A stretch of DNA of 51,245 nucleotides from CBDCWQ01 sp965223435. Lineage in GTDB: Bacteria > Myxococcota > Kuafuiibacteriia > Kuafuiibacteriales > Kuafuiibacteriaceae. Under the pieces are notes generated by a model. The model saw nothing but the letters and a program-made list of their open reading frames with translations, did not search any database and was not told the DNA's origin. The stretch covers positions 1-51,245 of the forward strand of contig CBDCWQ010000011.1 of the NCBI GenBank assembly GCA_965223435.1, in the 5' to 3' direction. The position numbers and the translations under genes are program-made. Shown here one piece after another: positions 33,657 to 43,664 of this stretch (position 1 is the first letter of the stretch; each line of letters begins with the position of its first letter).

Positions 33657-34832
33657 TCACTTTGCCATCTTCTTCATCAGGCGAATCCCATTCAGACGCC
33701 CACAAAAACCCTCATAATCGTCAGACCCGCAACGGATGCCCTTCAAGTCCTGGTACTTCTTGGCGTATCCCAGGGCCTCGTCCACCGCACCCATCTCCTG
33801 GGAGACCACAACCAGTTGGTAAAGAAGTTTTGGATCGCGTGGCCGTCCCTGCTTTCGCAAAATGTCCTGCGCGTTCTTGAAGTGTCGGGAAGCATCCACA
33901 AACTTCCCCTGTCCGTGGTAGGCTGAGCCCAGAAAACCGACCACCTGAGCATCTTCTGGCCAGTGTCCCTTGGCCTTCAAGAGCGACAGAGCGGCCAAGA
34001 CAAAATCCTGGTGGCGAAGCGCGAGCAACCCCCGATTGTAGTGCGCCCACGCATGGTCGGGCTCCTCCTCGAGTGCCGCGTCGAAGGCCAGCATCGCGCC
34101 GGCGTCATCTTGAGCCGCCAGACGAACGAGACCGAGTTCAACCGAAAGCCCGGCTCGCTTAAGCCCCCGCTCCTTGGCAATCTGCCGCGCCCTTTGAAGC
34201 AAGGTCACAGCTTCTGGGAGCCTACCTTCAGTCCGCCTCAGCGCTCCAAGTCTTTGCAGGGCATCTACATTGTTTCTATCCCGCATCAAGACTTGTTGAA
34301 GCACGTCACCCGCCTTTTTGTATTGCTTGTTGTGACGATATAAAAAAGCAAGATTCACAAGCAGGTCGGCATCAAAGAGGTGCTTTTTCAGTGCGCCTCG
34401 GTAAAGCCGAATGCCCTCTTGGGTCGCATTGAGCTCGTGGAGTGTGATTCCCAAATTCAAGACGGTTCGCTTGTCGTCCGGTTCGCGGGCTAGGATTTTT
34501 TGATAGGACTGCTTCGCTTCTTCGAATCGCCCGAGCTTCTGTAGTGCCCTTCCTCGGTTGTACAATGCCTCAATGTGAGTTGGTTTCCTCTCAAGTACGC
34601 GGTCCCAAGCCTTGATTGCACCCGCAAGATCTCCAGAAGACGTCACCGAAAGCGCGGCATTCAAAAGCTCCGAAAGAGATGTTTCTCGCTTATGCGGTAA
34701 AGAAGGACGGGGCTTCTCTTGCACCGCCGAGCCAGAAGAGGCGCAGGAAAAAAGCCCCCAAAGAAGTATCGACAGCCAAGACCGAGTCAACGGCTTACAG
34801 GACCACCTGGGTCCACGAAAGATCGGTGTCAT
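33657..34832 (-). CDS. GltE/NfsE-like TPR lipoprotein, cluster 2
   Basis: The 391-residue product has a lipoprotein signal (LSILLWGLFSC, Cys30) and then eight or so TPR units, with recurring patterns such as IEALYNRGRALQKLGRFEEA, TVLNLGITLHELNATQEG and AWAHYNRGLLALRHQDFVL. It corresponds to the protein at 3258-4661 but is 76 residues shorter and lacks the Pro/Lys tail. The role, by analogy with GltE and NfsE, is to tie the periplasmic TPR scaffold to the outer membrane. The start overlaps the end of the upstream GltD-like frame by 4 bp (ATGA), the same arrangement as in cluster 1. Confidence 0.82.
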   Translation of the reverse strand: MTPIFRGPRWSCKPLTRSWLSILLWGLFSCASSGSAVQEKPRPSLPHKRETSLSELLNAALSVTSSGDLAGAIKAWDRVLERKPTHIEALYNRGRALQKLGRFEEAKQSYQKILAREPDDKRTVLNLGITLHELNATQEGIRLYRGALKKHLFDADLLVNLAFLYRHNKQYKKAGDVLQQVLMRDRNNVDALQRLGALRRTEGRLPEAVTLLQRARQIAKERGLKRAGLSVELGLVRLAAQDDAGAMLAFDAALEEEPDHAWAHYNRGLLALRHQDFVLAALSLLKAKGHWPEDAQVVGFLGSAYHGQGKFVDASRHFKNAQDILRKQGRPRDPKLLYQLVVVSQEMGAVDEALGYAKKYQDLKGIRCGSDDYEGFCGRLNGIRLMKKMAK

Positions 34833-36487
34833 GGACTGACCTCTCGAAACGCAGCGAGGCGTGGGGCATCCCGGCCACGAAACGGAAGCTCCTCGAAGTT
34901 AAAGAGACTCTTGACCGAAAGCTCTTCGAGGTTTTTCTGGGCCAACCGGGTCCATTTCCCGTACACATGGAGTTCGTAGGCTTTGGTTAAGGCCCTTTGA
35001 AGCGCCTCGATGGCTTTGGCTTCGGGTCCAAGAGCAAGCTCATCCACCTCAGCCCGGTAGATCTCCAGCGCCCCGCCGGTCACATGACGAGGCACCGGGG
35101 CGTTCCGCAAAGCCTCCGCCATATTCCGAAACACCATGCCAATGCGGGTGAGCGCAGCGATTCCAAAATGGGCGTCTTTGTATTTCAAGACCGAAAGGTA
35201 CCTACCCGGCCTTTTGCACTCCGCCCCTCCGCTCCCGCCCACACACGCCAAGGCCAACGCCATATCCCTCTTTTTTCGAAAGACCTCAGGTTTCAGCGTA
35301 ATGGGCGCCTTGACGAATCTCAGATAGTCCGGCTCTATGAGCAGAAACGCAGCCCGGGCTGCCGCCCTTCGTACCAGGGGAGAAGCCCTATCCGATGCTG
35401 AAAGATTGGGAAAGGAACGCCGCAGCCGTCGGTAAATTTTTCTTGCTTCAGATCGCTTCTTCATCCGCTCCAAAACCAGGGCGTACTGCTCGCGAAAAAG
35501 AAAACGCGACCCGGACGGTAGTTTTTTGAAGCGACCAAACAACTGCCGATAGCAAAGCGCAGTCTCTTTATTTTTTTTGCCCTTGCCCAATAACGCACAC
35601 ACCCTTCCGTGCACTTTCCACGCATCGGAAACACTCGGGAACTTCGCAAGATACCGCCTGAACTGTTTGATCGCTTGAGCGGTGCGCCCCGAATTCTCGA
35701 AAAACACACCAGCGTTATACAAGGCATCTTGAGCACGCTTGTCGTTTGGGTGATTTCGAGCGAAGGCACGATACGATTTCGCAGCCTCCTCAAAGGCGCC
35801 TACATTCCCGTACCAACCCGCGGCCAGAAAATCGCTAGACACCCGGAGCTCAGACTGAGGGTAGCGTTCCTTGAGCGAGGCTGCGGCCTGAAGAGCATGG
35901 TCAAGTTGCTCTGCCTGATCGTACAAAAGCACAGCGTTCATCAGGGCTCTGCTCGCAAAGTTCGTCCGCCGGTATTTCTTTTCGTAGGCAACAAAAGCCC
36001 GAGCCGTTTTTGCCAACAATCGGCGGCGCACCCTCTCATCCTGGTGCGCCCGCGCACTTTCTTCATGACTTTGGATCAACTTGAACTCGGCCCCGGCAGC
36101 CAAACGAAGAAGCTCTTTTTTAAACGCCGAATCTCTACCCACGAGCGCACGGTTTTTAGAAAATTGATACGCCGTTTTCGACAGCGCCTTCCACCTTTGT
36201 TGTACGTTGAGAGCGTCGATAATGAGGTGTGCACTGCGTTTTGACAACGAATGTCGCGGCCAATGTGCAATCACTTCGTTGTAGCGCTCAGAAGCGGACG
36301 CAAAGTGATTGTATTTGTAGAGAATATACGCTGCCTTGAACTTGATTGCGGGCAGGTCTTTATCCTTTGAATCGGCCAGCTTGAAATACAGATCACAGGC
36401 AGCGGACAACCGTCGTTCAACCTCCGGAATGGTCCTCTTCTTGTACTGTTGCTTCTTATCGAGCTTGCGGTCCCGGCGGCGAACCAC
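34829..36487 (-). pseudogene. GltD/NfsD-like TPR protein, C-terminal half of a split gene (cluster 2)
   Basis: The frame begins at a GTG at 36487, has no signal peptide and encodes 552 residues of TPR repeats (FKAAYILYKYNHFASASERYN, AQDALYNAGVFFENSGRTAQA). It aligns with the C-terminal half of the intact 1097-residue protein at 4658-7951: IKFKAAYILYKYNHF matches VRFKAAKIYYDYSHY there. It overlaps the N-terminal frame (36456-38078) by 32 bp and is offset by one base. Dropping one A from the A9 run at 36507-36515 fuses both frames into 1082 residues, near the cluster 1 length. Possible readings are a sequencing or assembly error, a true inactivating frameshift, or slippage that still makes full-length protein. 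Labelled pseudogene only because the gene is split as given; without an export signal this half could not work alone. Confidence 0.75.
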
Positions 36488-38078
36488 CGCGAGATTTGCC
36501 CGCCCCTTTTTTTTTCCGCTCTTTCACCTTTTTCTTGCGTCCCAGCTGCCCTCTCGGCCCCTCCACGACGATTTTCTCCCAAGCCAAGATGGCATCGTAG
36601 GCGGCACGCCTCGTATACTTACCGGCCTTTTTGCCCTCCAGGTCGCGCTGAGCCACTTCGGTGTACTGCTCGGCAGCGGCTTTCCACTCCTTAAGCGCCC
36701 AAAGCACCTCAGCATAGAAAAACCGCATGGACTGCGACGCCTCGGCATCGGGGAAGGCTTTGAGATATCTTTGATAAATGTCGCGAGCCAAGCGGTAGGC
36801 AGAGACATTTTTCCGCTCTTGCGCAAACCGATGATACTCGGTCACCAAGTCCCTCAACCGAGACTCGGTGAGCGCGTAGCGCGCGGCAAGAGCAGCCTCT
36901 CCTGCTTTTCCGCGGCCTTTTTGCCTTTTGTACCACGGTGTCCCAGGAGCGTAGGTATCGACAAGCCGTTCGACTTCTTGACGAACCTTCTGGTTATCCA
37001 GAAGCTTAGAATAGGCCTCCACGATGTCCGCCTGAAGTCTGGGTGCCTTTTCGTGATTCGGATGGCTACGCAGCAGCCGCTTCGAAACCTCGATTTCAAG
37101 CTTCCACTTCCCTTGCTCTCGGTAAAATCCGGCCAGGCTGCGGCCTAGAGAATGAACCCGCTCTCTTTTTGCAACCCGCTCGAAGGTCTTAAGCGCGCCA
37201 CCGACTTCGTTCACAAACGAGAAAAATCGCGCGAGGTCACGAACCGCTTCCGCCTTAAGTTGAATGGCGTTCCCTGAAGCAGCCTCGCTCGCCCTCGCAA
37301 TCACCTGCTTAAGCTTGTCCAACCCAGCCGTATAATCTCGGGCGTTGTAGTCACACCAGGCCAGCTTATACAAAGCGTAGTTGAAGACACGATCCGCACG
37401 GGTCTCCAACGCACGCTGATACGCAACCCTTGCCGGTTCGAGTTCGTTGTGATTGAAGTGATGTTCTCCGAGCTGCAAATACACATCGGGAATAAGTCGA
37501 CTCTTGGGAAAGTCACGGGTCAAACGCGTATAGTGTTCAACCGCGGCGTCACGGTTTCCCGCCTGATATTCGTTGTGCGCCAGATAAAACAACACCTCAT
37601 CGTTTCGGGCATACTTGGGATCCTCTTCGAGCACGCGTCGATACAGCTTGAGCGCATCCACTTTGACGAGCTCCGACGCTTTGGTTGCCTCCGCCAAATC
37701 TATCGCTTCTTCATCCGCCCGCCGATGAGCCCGAGCCCGATGCTGAGCTTCATAGCGTTCCATCTCCATCGCATGCAGGTATCGCGACTTCTCCCAAAAC
37801 AACTCCGCAAGCCGGAAGATCATTTCCGCGCGGAGCTCGGGGGGGGCTGTGTGAATCAGTTTTTTGAGTTCCCGAATCGCTTCATCACGCTTGACGGCTG
37901 CTTGGCGCGTTCTCGCCACGGCCTTCTTGTCGAGCTCCGACTCGATGGCAAAAGTAGCGGCGGTGGACCGATCTTTTGGAAGCGCCGAAGACGGTTGCGC
38001 ATACGCCCAAGAACCCACAACAAACAACGACAGCATTCCCACTGCGGGGGCAGCCTTCGAGATGGCGCAATCGTCCAT
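36456..38078 (-). pseudogene. GltD/NfsD-like TPR protein, N-terminal half of a split gene (cluster 2)
   Basis: The 540-residue frame has a signal-like N-terminus (AVGMLSLFVVGSWAYAQPS) and TPR repeats that align with the first half of the cluster 1 GltD-like protein: NYALYKLAWCDYNARDY corresponds to GFALYKQAWCYYNLSEW. After KERKKK at the A9 run it continues for 17 residues of low-complexity sequence (GAGKSRGGSPPGPQAR) with no counterpart in the homologue and then stops, as expected after a frameshift. The rest of the protein is the frame at 34829-36487. The gene begins 96 bp after the GltC-like gene. If the A-run is read as eight, one gene of 1082 codons spans 34829-38078. Confidence 0.78.
36507..36515 (-). 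other. A9 homopolymer at the frame break of the cluster 2 GltD-like gene
   Basis: On the coding strand nine A follow CGG and precede GGGGCGGGC. In the upstream frame they read as three Lys codons. With eight A, the reading continues AAA-AAA-AAG-GGG-CGG and enters the downstream frame without a stop. Runs of nine or more A are classic places for RNA polymerase slippage and also for sequencing or assembly errors, so the run is the likely cause of the split whichever explanation is right. Confidence 0.85.
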
Positions 38079-38174
38079 GGCGTAAGCGTCTTACACACCT
38101 ACCTTGGACCCACGAGGAACACCAGCCCTCGCACACCTTCCGCGGTTCGCAGCACCAGGTGGTGCGCCCACAAA

Positions 38175-39722
38175 CTACCGGTAGACCTCGGGCATACACT
38201 CGTTTTTGATGGCGTGCTCGTAGTAGCCAAGCTCATCGAGCCAGTATTCCCCCTCGAAGGCCCAGTATTGGTACTTCGCGTTCGAGACGGTCGGGCGCGC
38301 ACCCCTCACCCTTTTTTGGGTCTTCAGATCCCGACCGGCCTCCAAGATTCGGCGCTCCGCATCGGCGCTCTCGAACTTGATGATTTGCCCGTGATTCAGA
38401 AAATCCTTGAGCCAAGCAGCCTCACGCGCAAGCTGCTCATGAACGAGCTTCGCGGTCAGCGCCCTGCGCGCGGCGCGCTCCTGTGAGAGCTGCACCAGCA
38501 AAGAGGCCTTAAACGCACCTTCCGGAAATGCCGTTGTCGCACGCTGTATTTCTTGTTCCGCCTGTTTCACTTGCCCCAAGAATTTCTTGAACCGACGGTT
38601 CCGAGCGATCTGACGCCGAATCGCCCCAGGAAGCCCCGGGCTCCCCTCGCCGAGTGCCCTGATGAGTTCACTGGGCTTTCGCGCTTTGCTTCGCCACGCC
38701 GTGAGCGCTTTGGCCATGGGCTCGTGAATTCGAAAGAACTCCGACAGCGTCTTACGCACCCGATCAAAGTGGCACATCTGAAAGTACGTGGTTGCCTTGA
38801 GCACCCATACCTCAGCTCGGAGCCGGTCATCGAAATAAGGCGATAAAATCGAGTGCGCCATACCAAGCGCGCGCCCGAAACGAGCGTCCTGAAAGTAAGC
38901 CCAGCCCGACTCAAACATGGCGTCGATCCAGTCCTCAGAAAAACGCGGCACCCGCTCGTAAAACTCAATGCTTCGTCCGAAATTGCCCTGGGAATAGTAC
39001 GCCCGAGCCTTTCCGAGAAGAGCCAACCGAAAAAGCTTTTTGTCCTTGTCCGAAGAGGCCCCTCTGAGGGCCCTCTCCACTTCATCGAAATATCGAATGG
39101 CCTCCGAATAGTCCTCGGCGCTTCGGTCCTCCGCCGACTTGAGTGCAAGAACGCCAAGGATGTATCGAGCCCTCGCGTGGTACGATGATTCAGGAAACAC
39201 ACCTTTCAAAAAACGTTTTGCGTCCTCGTATTGTCCGTGGCGCTGGCTGACCACTCCGATCATGTAGTTGATGGCAAACAGTTCTTCGGGATCGAGGCGC
39301 TGAAAAGCCTTGGTGTAACCACGGTTCACCAGCTCTGGGATGAGGACGTCATCGCCAATCTTGTGAGCCACTTTGAGCAACCCGGCGGTCGCGTTTAGGA
39401 AATAGGGGTGTTCCTCCCCCGCGTTGAACACATCGCCATAGAACTGATACGCGGCGAGATAATACCCGTCTTTAAGAAGAGCCTGCGCCAAATAGTACTG
39501 GGCTTGAAGACGTGCCTCACGGCTGTTTCCGCGCGTAAGAACACCGTAAAAAAGGTTCGCGGCCTCGGCAAAGTGATCCTGATTGTAAGCAATCACCGCA
39601 CGGTCGATATCCGCAGCCAAAAGGCTGCCAGAGCCCCCTGTCAGACCCCCGAGCACGGCCAACAGCGGGATCGCTGACCGCGTCCGCAAAGCTCGAATCG
39701 CTGAAGTCGTACGTGCGCGCAT
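38175..39722 (-). CDS. GltC/NfsC-like periplasmic TPR protein, cluster 2
   Basis: I start this at ATG 39722 (MRARTTSAIRALRTR), 7 bp after the barrel gene's stop and preceded by AAAGGG; the frame extends 18 codons upstream into the barrel gene. The product of 515 residues has a signal peptide (SAIPLLAVLGGLTGGSGSLLAAD) and TPR-like repeats (AQYYLAQALLKDGYYLAAYQFYG). It ends with YWAFEGEYWLDELGYYEHA, nearly the same motif as the end of the cluster 1 protein at 7924-9975, which marks both as the same GltC-like type. It is shorter because it lacks the very basic segment after the signal peptide. Confidence 0.78.
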   Translation of the reverse strand: MRARTTSAIRALRTRSAIPLLAVLGGLTGGSGSLLAADIDRAVIAYNQDHFAEAANLFYGVLTRGNSREARLQAQYYLAQALLKDGYYLAAYQFYGDVFNAGEEHPYFLNATAGLLKVAHKIGDDVLIPELVNRGYTKAFQRLDPEELFAINYMIGVVSQRHGQYEDAKRFLKGVFPESSYHARARYILGVLALKSAEDRSAEDYSEAIRYFDEVERALRGASSDKDKKLFRLALLGKARAYYSQGNFGRSIEFYERVPRFSEDWIDAMFESGWAYFQDARFGRALGMAHSILSPYFDDRLRAEVWVLKATTYFQMCHFDRVRKTLSEFFRIHEPMAKALTAWRSKARKPSELIRALGEGSPGLPGAIRRQIARNRRFKKFLGQVKQAEQEIQRATTAFPEGAFKASLLVQLSQERAARRALTAKLVHEQLAREAAWLKDFLNHGQIIKFESADAERRILEAGRDLKTQKRVRGARPTVSNAKYQYWAFEGEYWLDELGYYEHAIKNECMPEVYR

Positions 39723-39729
39723 ACGCCCT

Positions 39730-40557
39730 TTACCCGTCGCCATCTCCCAAAAGAACACTGATACCCAGTTGGACAAAAAAGTTGTTCCGGACAGCGTCGG
39801 AAAAAACCGGGGCTTTGGTCACACCGTCTTGAATACGCTCGGCTCGAAACACCCGAGAGACAAAAACCCAATCTTTGATCTCAAGTTTCACACCAAGCCA
39901 TTCCGAGAAAAAAAACCGAACGCCGGTGCTCAACGTCCCCATGGCCCGCAAGGTTGATGGCTCAAAGGAATCCCCCCCGTCTTCGGAAATGAGACATTCT
40001 GGCTCCGAAAGGCCCCTTTGGGGATCAAATCGGTCGCCCGGCGTGCACGAAACCCGGGTCTGCCCCATCCCCAGCCCCATTCCCATGTAGAAGCTAAAAT
40101 TTCCCAAGCTGTGACCAAACAGCTCCATTTTTCCGTAGATGGGACTCCATTGCGCACCGAGCCCGACCGCCCACCGCATCTGGGTGAGCTTCGCCAGCTC
40201 GGGGGCCGTTTCCGCCCGATCCCTGAGCTCCTTGGTTGCACTCGAATGCTCCGGAAACATGAACGAGCCGAACACTTCGAGGGCAAAATTCTCAGACAAA
40301 TGATAGCTGCCGCTGGCTGAGGCGGCGAAGGTCTGTACAAACTGGTCGGTAAACGATGCCGACACGAGCGGGCTCAACTCAACGCGGTGACGAACCAGAT
40401 AGGCCTTGCGCTGAACCACGTAAATGGTTTCGTCGTCGTCGACCGTACGCAAAAACCGCCCGGGGGACTCGCCCTTGGCGCTTTCCTCGGCCGCGGCACC
40501 AGAGGCGCCACCCATGTGCCCAAGCACCACCAAAAAGGGCAAGAAGCCGCATCTCAC
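39730..40557 (-). CDS. GltA/GltB-like outer-membrane beta-barrel protein (second barrel), cluster 2
   Basis: The 275-residue product has a short signal peptide (GFLPFLVVLGHMGGASGAAAE). An amphipathic-strand region includes AYLVRHRVELSPLVSASFTD, GSYHLSENFALEVFG, QWSPIYGKMELFG and FFFSEWLGVKLEIKDWVF. The same blocks in the same order occur in the barrels at 9985-10779 and 40554-41468, which places all three in the myxobacterial outer-membrane beta-barrel family to which GltA, GltB, NfsA and NfsB belong. The start overlaps the stop of the first barrel gene by 4 bp. Which of the two corresponds to GltA and which to GltB cannot be settled by eye. Confidence 0.75.
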   Translation of the reverse strand: MRCGFLPFLVVLGHMGGASGAAAEESAKGESPGRFLRTVDDDETIYVVQRKAYLVRHRVELSPLVSASFTDQFVQTFAASASGSYHLSENFALEVFGSFMFPEHSSATKELRDRAETAPELAKLTQMRWAVGLGAQWSPIYGKMELFGHSLGNFSFYMGMGLGMGQTRVSCTPGDRFDPQRGLSEPECLISEDGGDSFEPSTLRAMGTLSTGVRFFFSEWLGVKLEIKDWVFVSRVFRAERIQDGVTKAPVFSDAVRNNFFVQLGISVLLGDGDG

Positions 40558-41468
40558 TGGGCACCACCGAGCGCAAATTGAAGACCCGCCTGGGCAAAGA
40601 AATTCCAGGTCAGGCCCCCATGCCCCTCATCAGGTTCGGGGTAAAATACCTCTCGCAGCTCAAATCGAAGCGCCATAAAACGTGTCAGATAAAGCCGCAT
40701 ACCTGCACCTACATTGAAGCTCATGACGAGCTTGCTCCGGGAGCGCCCCTCTTCGGACGGGCCGAGTTGCCGACGCGTGGCCGCGGCCCCCACGCCTGCT
40801 AGGGCAAAAAGATCAAAGCCCGGATTGAATTCGGAGGCGTAGGAAATCTTGCCGTAGATAGGCACGACGACCACATCGAGACTCACCGATGCGACCAGCT
40901 GATGGAGGTCCGAAAGCGCAAGTTGGTCCTCTCTCAAGCGGCGAACCGCATCCATGATGTCCGTTTCGCTGGCGAAAAAATAGGCGCCACTCAGTTCAAA
41001 ACCGAGAAAATCACTTAGGTTGTATTGGTAAGCCCCAAAAAGGCCCCGCCCTTCTACAAACTTGGGCGCCAGCGAAGCAGATACCGCAAGAGATAGCTGA
41101 TGACGCCCACGTTGCCCGTGATTCTTGTGAATCAGCACCGGGAGCTCCGAAGGATCCTCGCCGCCCTGAAGCGCATAAGCCGAATTCAGCGAACCCAAGA
41201 GCCAGGCCCCAACCAGAGCCCCCAATAGCCGACGCAACCGGGCATCCGCGGGCCGCGGCTTTAGACCACGCCTTGCAAGATGTGCCGCGCATCGCGGGCG
41301 GACCAGAGCCAACACGTTGCTCAACAATCTCACGTCGCCCACGGGTGCGGTTAGCACGCTGAATCCGCGCGAGGCAACCGCGAATCCGACCGACCGCTCG
41401 CCACCACGGCCAGTGGCGAAAGGCCCATCCTCGCCGCCACGTTGGGGGCGGCCGAGGAGCGTCTTCAA
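40554..41468 (-). CDS. GltA/GltB-like outer-membrane beta-barrel protein (first barrel), cluster 2
   Basis: The mature part begins after a signal peptide near residues 78-99 (RLLGALVGAWLLGSLNSAYA). It contains RHQLSLAVSASLAPKFVEG, FELSGAYFFASET, VVVPIYGKISYASEF and MALRFELREVFYPE, matching the other two barrels of the window block by block. The frame opens at TTG 41468, only 5 bp after the pdxJ stop. That leaves an oddly long N-terminal extension, so the real start is probably an internal GTG (41315) or TTG (41237). The closeness to pdxJ suggests read-through from the folP-glmM-pdxJ unit into cluster 2. Confidence 0.7.
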   Translation of the reverse strand: MKTLLGRPQRGGEDGPFATGRGGERSVGFAVASRGFSVLTAPVGDVRLLSNVLALVRPRCAAHLARRGLKPRPADARLRRLLGALVGAWLLGSLNSAYALQGGEDPSELPVLIHKNHGQRGRHQLSLAVSASLAPKFVEGRGLFGAYQYNLSDFLGFELSGAYFFASETDIMDAVRRLREDQLALSDLHQLVASVSLDVVVVPIYGKISYASEFNPGFDLFALAGVGAAATRRQLGPSEEGRSRSKLVMSFNVGAGMRLYLTRFMALRFELREVFYPEPDEGHGGLTWNFFAQAGLQFALGGAQ

Positions 41469-41473
41469 GGACT

Positions 41474-42202
41474 CTACTGCCGAGACTCTCTTAGAATTTC
41501 AATCATCGCCCGACTCGCGCCCTCCATGCCGCAAGACATCGACCGCGCGACCACGCTGTGGCCGATATTCAGCTCGATGATCTCTGGGATGCGAGCCACC
41601 GGCACGGTGTTGTGGTAATGCAGTCCATGTCCGGCGGCAACGCCCAACCCCAGCTTCGAAGCCGCCTTGGACGCGTCTCGTATCCGGTTCAACTCCTCGC
41701 TCCGCTCCTTGAACCCATGGCACTCAGCATACCGGCCGGTGTGAATCTCAACCGCATGGGCGCCCAGCTTATGGGCGGCCCGCACTTGATCCAAGTCAGG
41801 GTCAATGAACAGCGAAACACGGATCTTCCCGTCTTGAAGAAGACGGATGGCGCGCTGAACGTTGTCGCGGTTGGCCACAACGTCGAGGCCTCCCTCAGTG
41901 GTGAGCTCTTCACGCCGCTCCGGAACCAGCGTGGCCGTGTCTGGGCTCACCTTGAGTGCAAAGCTGAGCATTTCTTGGGTTCCGGCCATCTCCAGGTTCA
42001 GTTCGGTTTTCACAACGCGGCGAAGAATCTCAACGTCACGCTCCTGAATGTGTCTACGGTCCTCGCGCAAATGGACCGTGATTTGGTCCGCGCCACCCCG
42101 TTCTGCGTCCAGTGCAGCCTCGACCGGATCCGGGTAAGTGGTTCGCCGTGCTTGGCGAATGGTTGCAACGTGGTCGACATTGACGCCGAGGCGAGGTCTC
42201 AA
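41474..42202 (-). CDS. pdxJ: Pyridoxine 5'-phosphate synthase
   Basis: PdxJ joins 1-deoxyxylulose 5-phosphate with 3-amino-2-oxopropyl phosphate to make pyridoxine 5'-phosphate, the last ring-forming step of the DXP-dependent vitamin B6 pathway. The 242-residue product is the usual length and starts LGVNVDHVATIRQAR. It continues with TVHLREDRRHI, LNLEMAGT, LVPERREELTTEGGLDV, VSLFIDPD, EIHTGRYA and GHGLHYHN, and ends with NIGHSVVARS. All are conserved PdxJ motifs, including the catalytic His of VDH, the Glu of LNLEMA and the late GLHYHN. The start is a TTG overlapping the glmM stop by 4 bp. pdxJ after glmM and folP is a familiar order. Confidence 0.97.
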   Translation of the reverse strand: MRPRLGVNVDHVATIRQARRTTYPDPVEAALDAERGGADQITVHLREDRRHIQERDVEILRRVVKTELNLEMAGTQEMLSFALKVSPDTATLVPERREELTTEGGLDVVANRDNVQRAIRLLQDGKIRVSLFIDPDLDQVRAAHKLGAHAVEIHTGRYAECHGFKERSEELNRIRDASKAASKLGLGVAAGHGLHYHNTVPVARIPEIIELNIGHSVVARSMSCGMEGASRAMIEILRESRQ

Positions 42203-43563
42203 TTCAAAGCTCCAATCTCGCTCGAAAGCGTATCGGCGATTTCCTGGGCAAAGGCCTCAGTCTTGTCGAGGGATGGCCCCTCTACCATCACGCGGGCCTT
42301 GTTCTCTGTCCCACTGTAACGAACCAGAACCCGCCCCTGTGACCCCAGTGCCTCTTCGATGCGTCGGATCAAGGCCTGTGTCTTTGCCAAATCGGCGATC
42401 GGAGGTTTCTTGCGGACATTGACATTGACCAAATGCTGCGGCACGCGCTCGAAGACCTTGGTCAGCTCCGAAACCGTCTTTGAAGAACGTACGGCCACCT
42501 CAAGCAGCATGAGCGCGGCGACACAACCGTCTCCAGTGGAAGTATGCTCCATGAAAACCAAATGACCGGATTGCTCGCCACCAAATCCGTAACCCTCGGC
42601 GCGCATGCGCTCGACCACGTAGCGGTCCCCAACGGGGGTGCGCACAACCTTGGCGCCCACCTGGGCCAGCGAACGCTCGAGGCCGATGTTGGACATCACC
42701 GTGCTGACCACGGTGGCCGCCGGCAGCTTTTCTTTGGCCAACAGATCGCGCCCGCAAATGGCCATCACCGCATCACCGTCTACGACTGAGCCGTTTTCAT
42801 CAACGATGATCACCCGGTCGGCGTCACCGTCGAGCGCAATGCCCGCGTCGGCGCCGTGCGTTCGCACCATTTCTTGGAGAAAAGCGGGATGGACCGCGCC
42901 ACAGCCTGCGTTGATGTTTTTACCATCGGGAGACACTCCAACCGCGATGACCTCCGCACCCAACTCTTCAAAAACCTTAGGCGCAACAACGTACGATGCG
43001 CCGTGGGCACAATCAACGACCAATTTCAGCCCATCGAGGGAGAGATCGGGGTCAAATGCCGTTTTGACAAACTGGACGTAGCGCCCTCGCGCATCCTCCA
43101 TTTTTTGGGTCTTGCCGATATCGAGCGCGGTGGGCCGAATGGCGTCGATCTCCCCTGAATCCAGCAATGATTCGATGGTGGCCTCGATCTCATCGGCCAG
43201 CTTAAAACCATCGGCACCAAAGAACTTGATGCCGTTGTCTTGAAAAGGATTGTGGGAGGCACTGATCACAATGCCTGCGTCGGCGCGCATGGTTCGGGTC
43301 AAAAAAGCAACCGCGGGCGTGGGAAGGGGCCCGACCAAAGTGACATCCACACCCAGCGAGCAAACCCCGGATGAAATGGCAAACTCCATCATATAACCCG
43401 AAACGCGGGTATCCTTGCCAATGACAATACGGTGCCGGTGGGCCCCCCTCTTGCTCAAGTGGGCAATGGCGCGCCCCAGTTTGATCGCGATTTCCGCGGT
43501 GAGGGGGTGCTCGTTGGCCACGCCACGTATACCGTCCGTGCCGAAAAGTTTGCGTTCGACCAA
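42199..43563 (-). CDS. glmM: Phosphoglucosamine mutase
   Basis: GlmM converts glucosamine 6-phosphate to glucosamine 1-phosphate, a cytoplasmic step on the way to UDP-GlcNAc, peptidoglycan and lipopolysaccharide. The 454-residue product has normal length. It shows FGTDGIRGVAN at the start, the phosphoserine loop ISASHNPFQDNG (catalytic Ser103), the metal loop DGDADRVI, the sugar-binding GEQSGH and the phosphate-binding RYSGTENKARVM near the end. All key residues are intact. The start is TTG 43563, preceded by AAAGGGGGA. It follows folP by about 100 bp and is coupled by overlap to pdxJ. Confidence 0.97.
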   Translation of the reverse strand: MVERKLFGTDGIRGVANEHPLTAEIAIKLGRAIAHLSKRGAHRHRIVIGKDTRVSGYMMEFAISSGVCSLGVDVTLVGPLPTPAVAFLTRTMRADAGIVISASHNPFQDNGIKFFGADGFKLADEIEATIESLLDSGEIDAIRPTALDIGKTQKMEDARGRYVQFVKTAFDPDLSLDGLKLVVDCAHGASYVVAPKVFEELGAEVIAVGVSPDGKNINAGCGAVHPAFLQEMVRTHGADAGIALDGDADRVIIVDENGSVVDGDAVMAICGRDLLAKEKLPAATVVSTVMSNIGLERSLAQVGAKVVRTPVGDRYVVERMRAEGYGFGGEQSGHLVFMEHTSTGDGCVAALMLLEVAVRSSKTVSELTKVFERVPQHLVNVNVRKKPPIADLAKTQALIRRIEEALGSQGRVLVRYSGTENKARVMVEGPSLDKTEAFAQEIADTLSSEIGALN

Positions 43564-43664
43564 AGCCCATTCCCCCTTTGAGAGTGTTTCATTGGAATCG
43601 CGGGCACGATTCGATCCAGGCTTTTAGCACCCACGGAGCGGAGGCGGAACCTCGGTCCGGGTGA

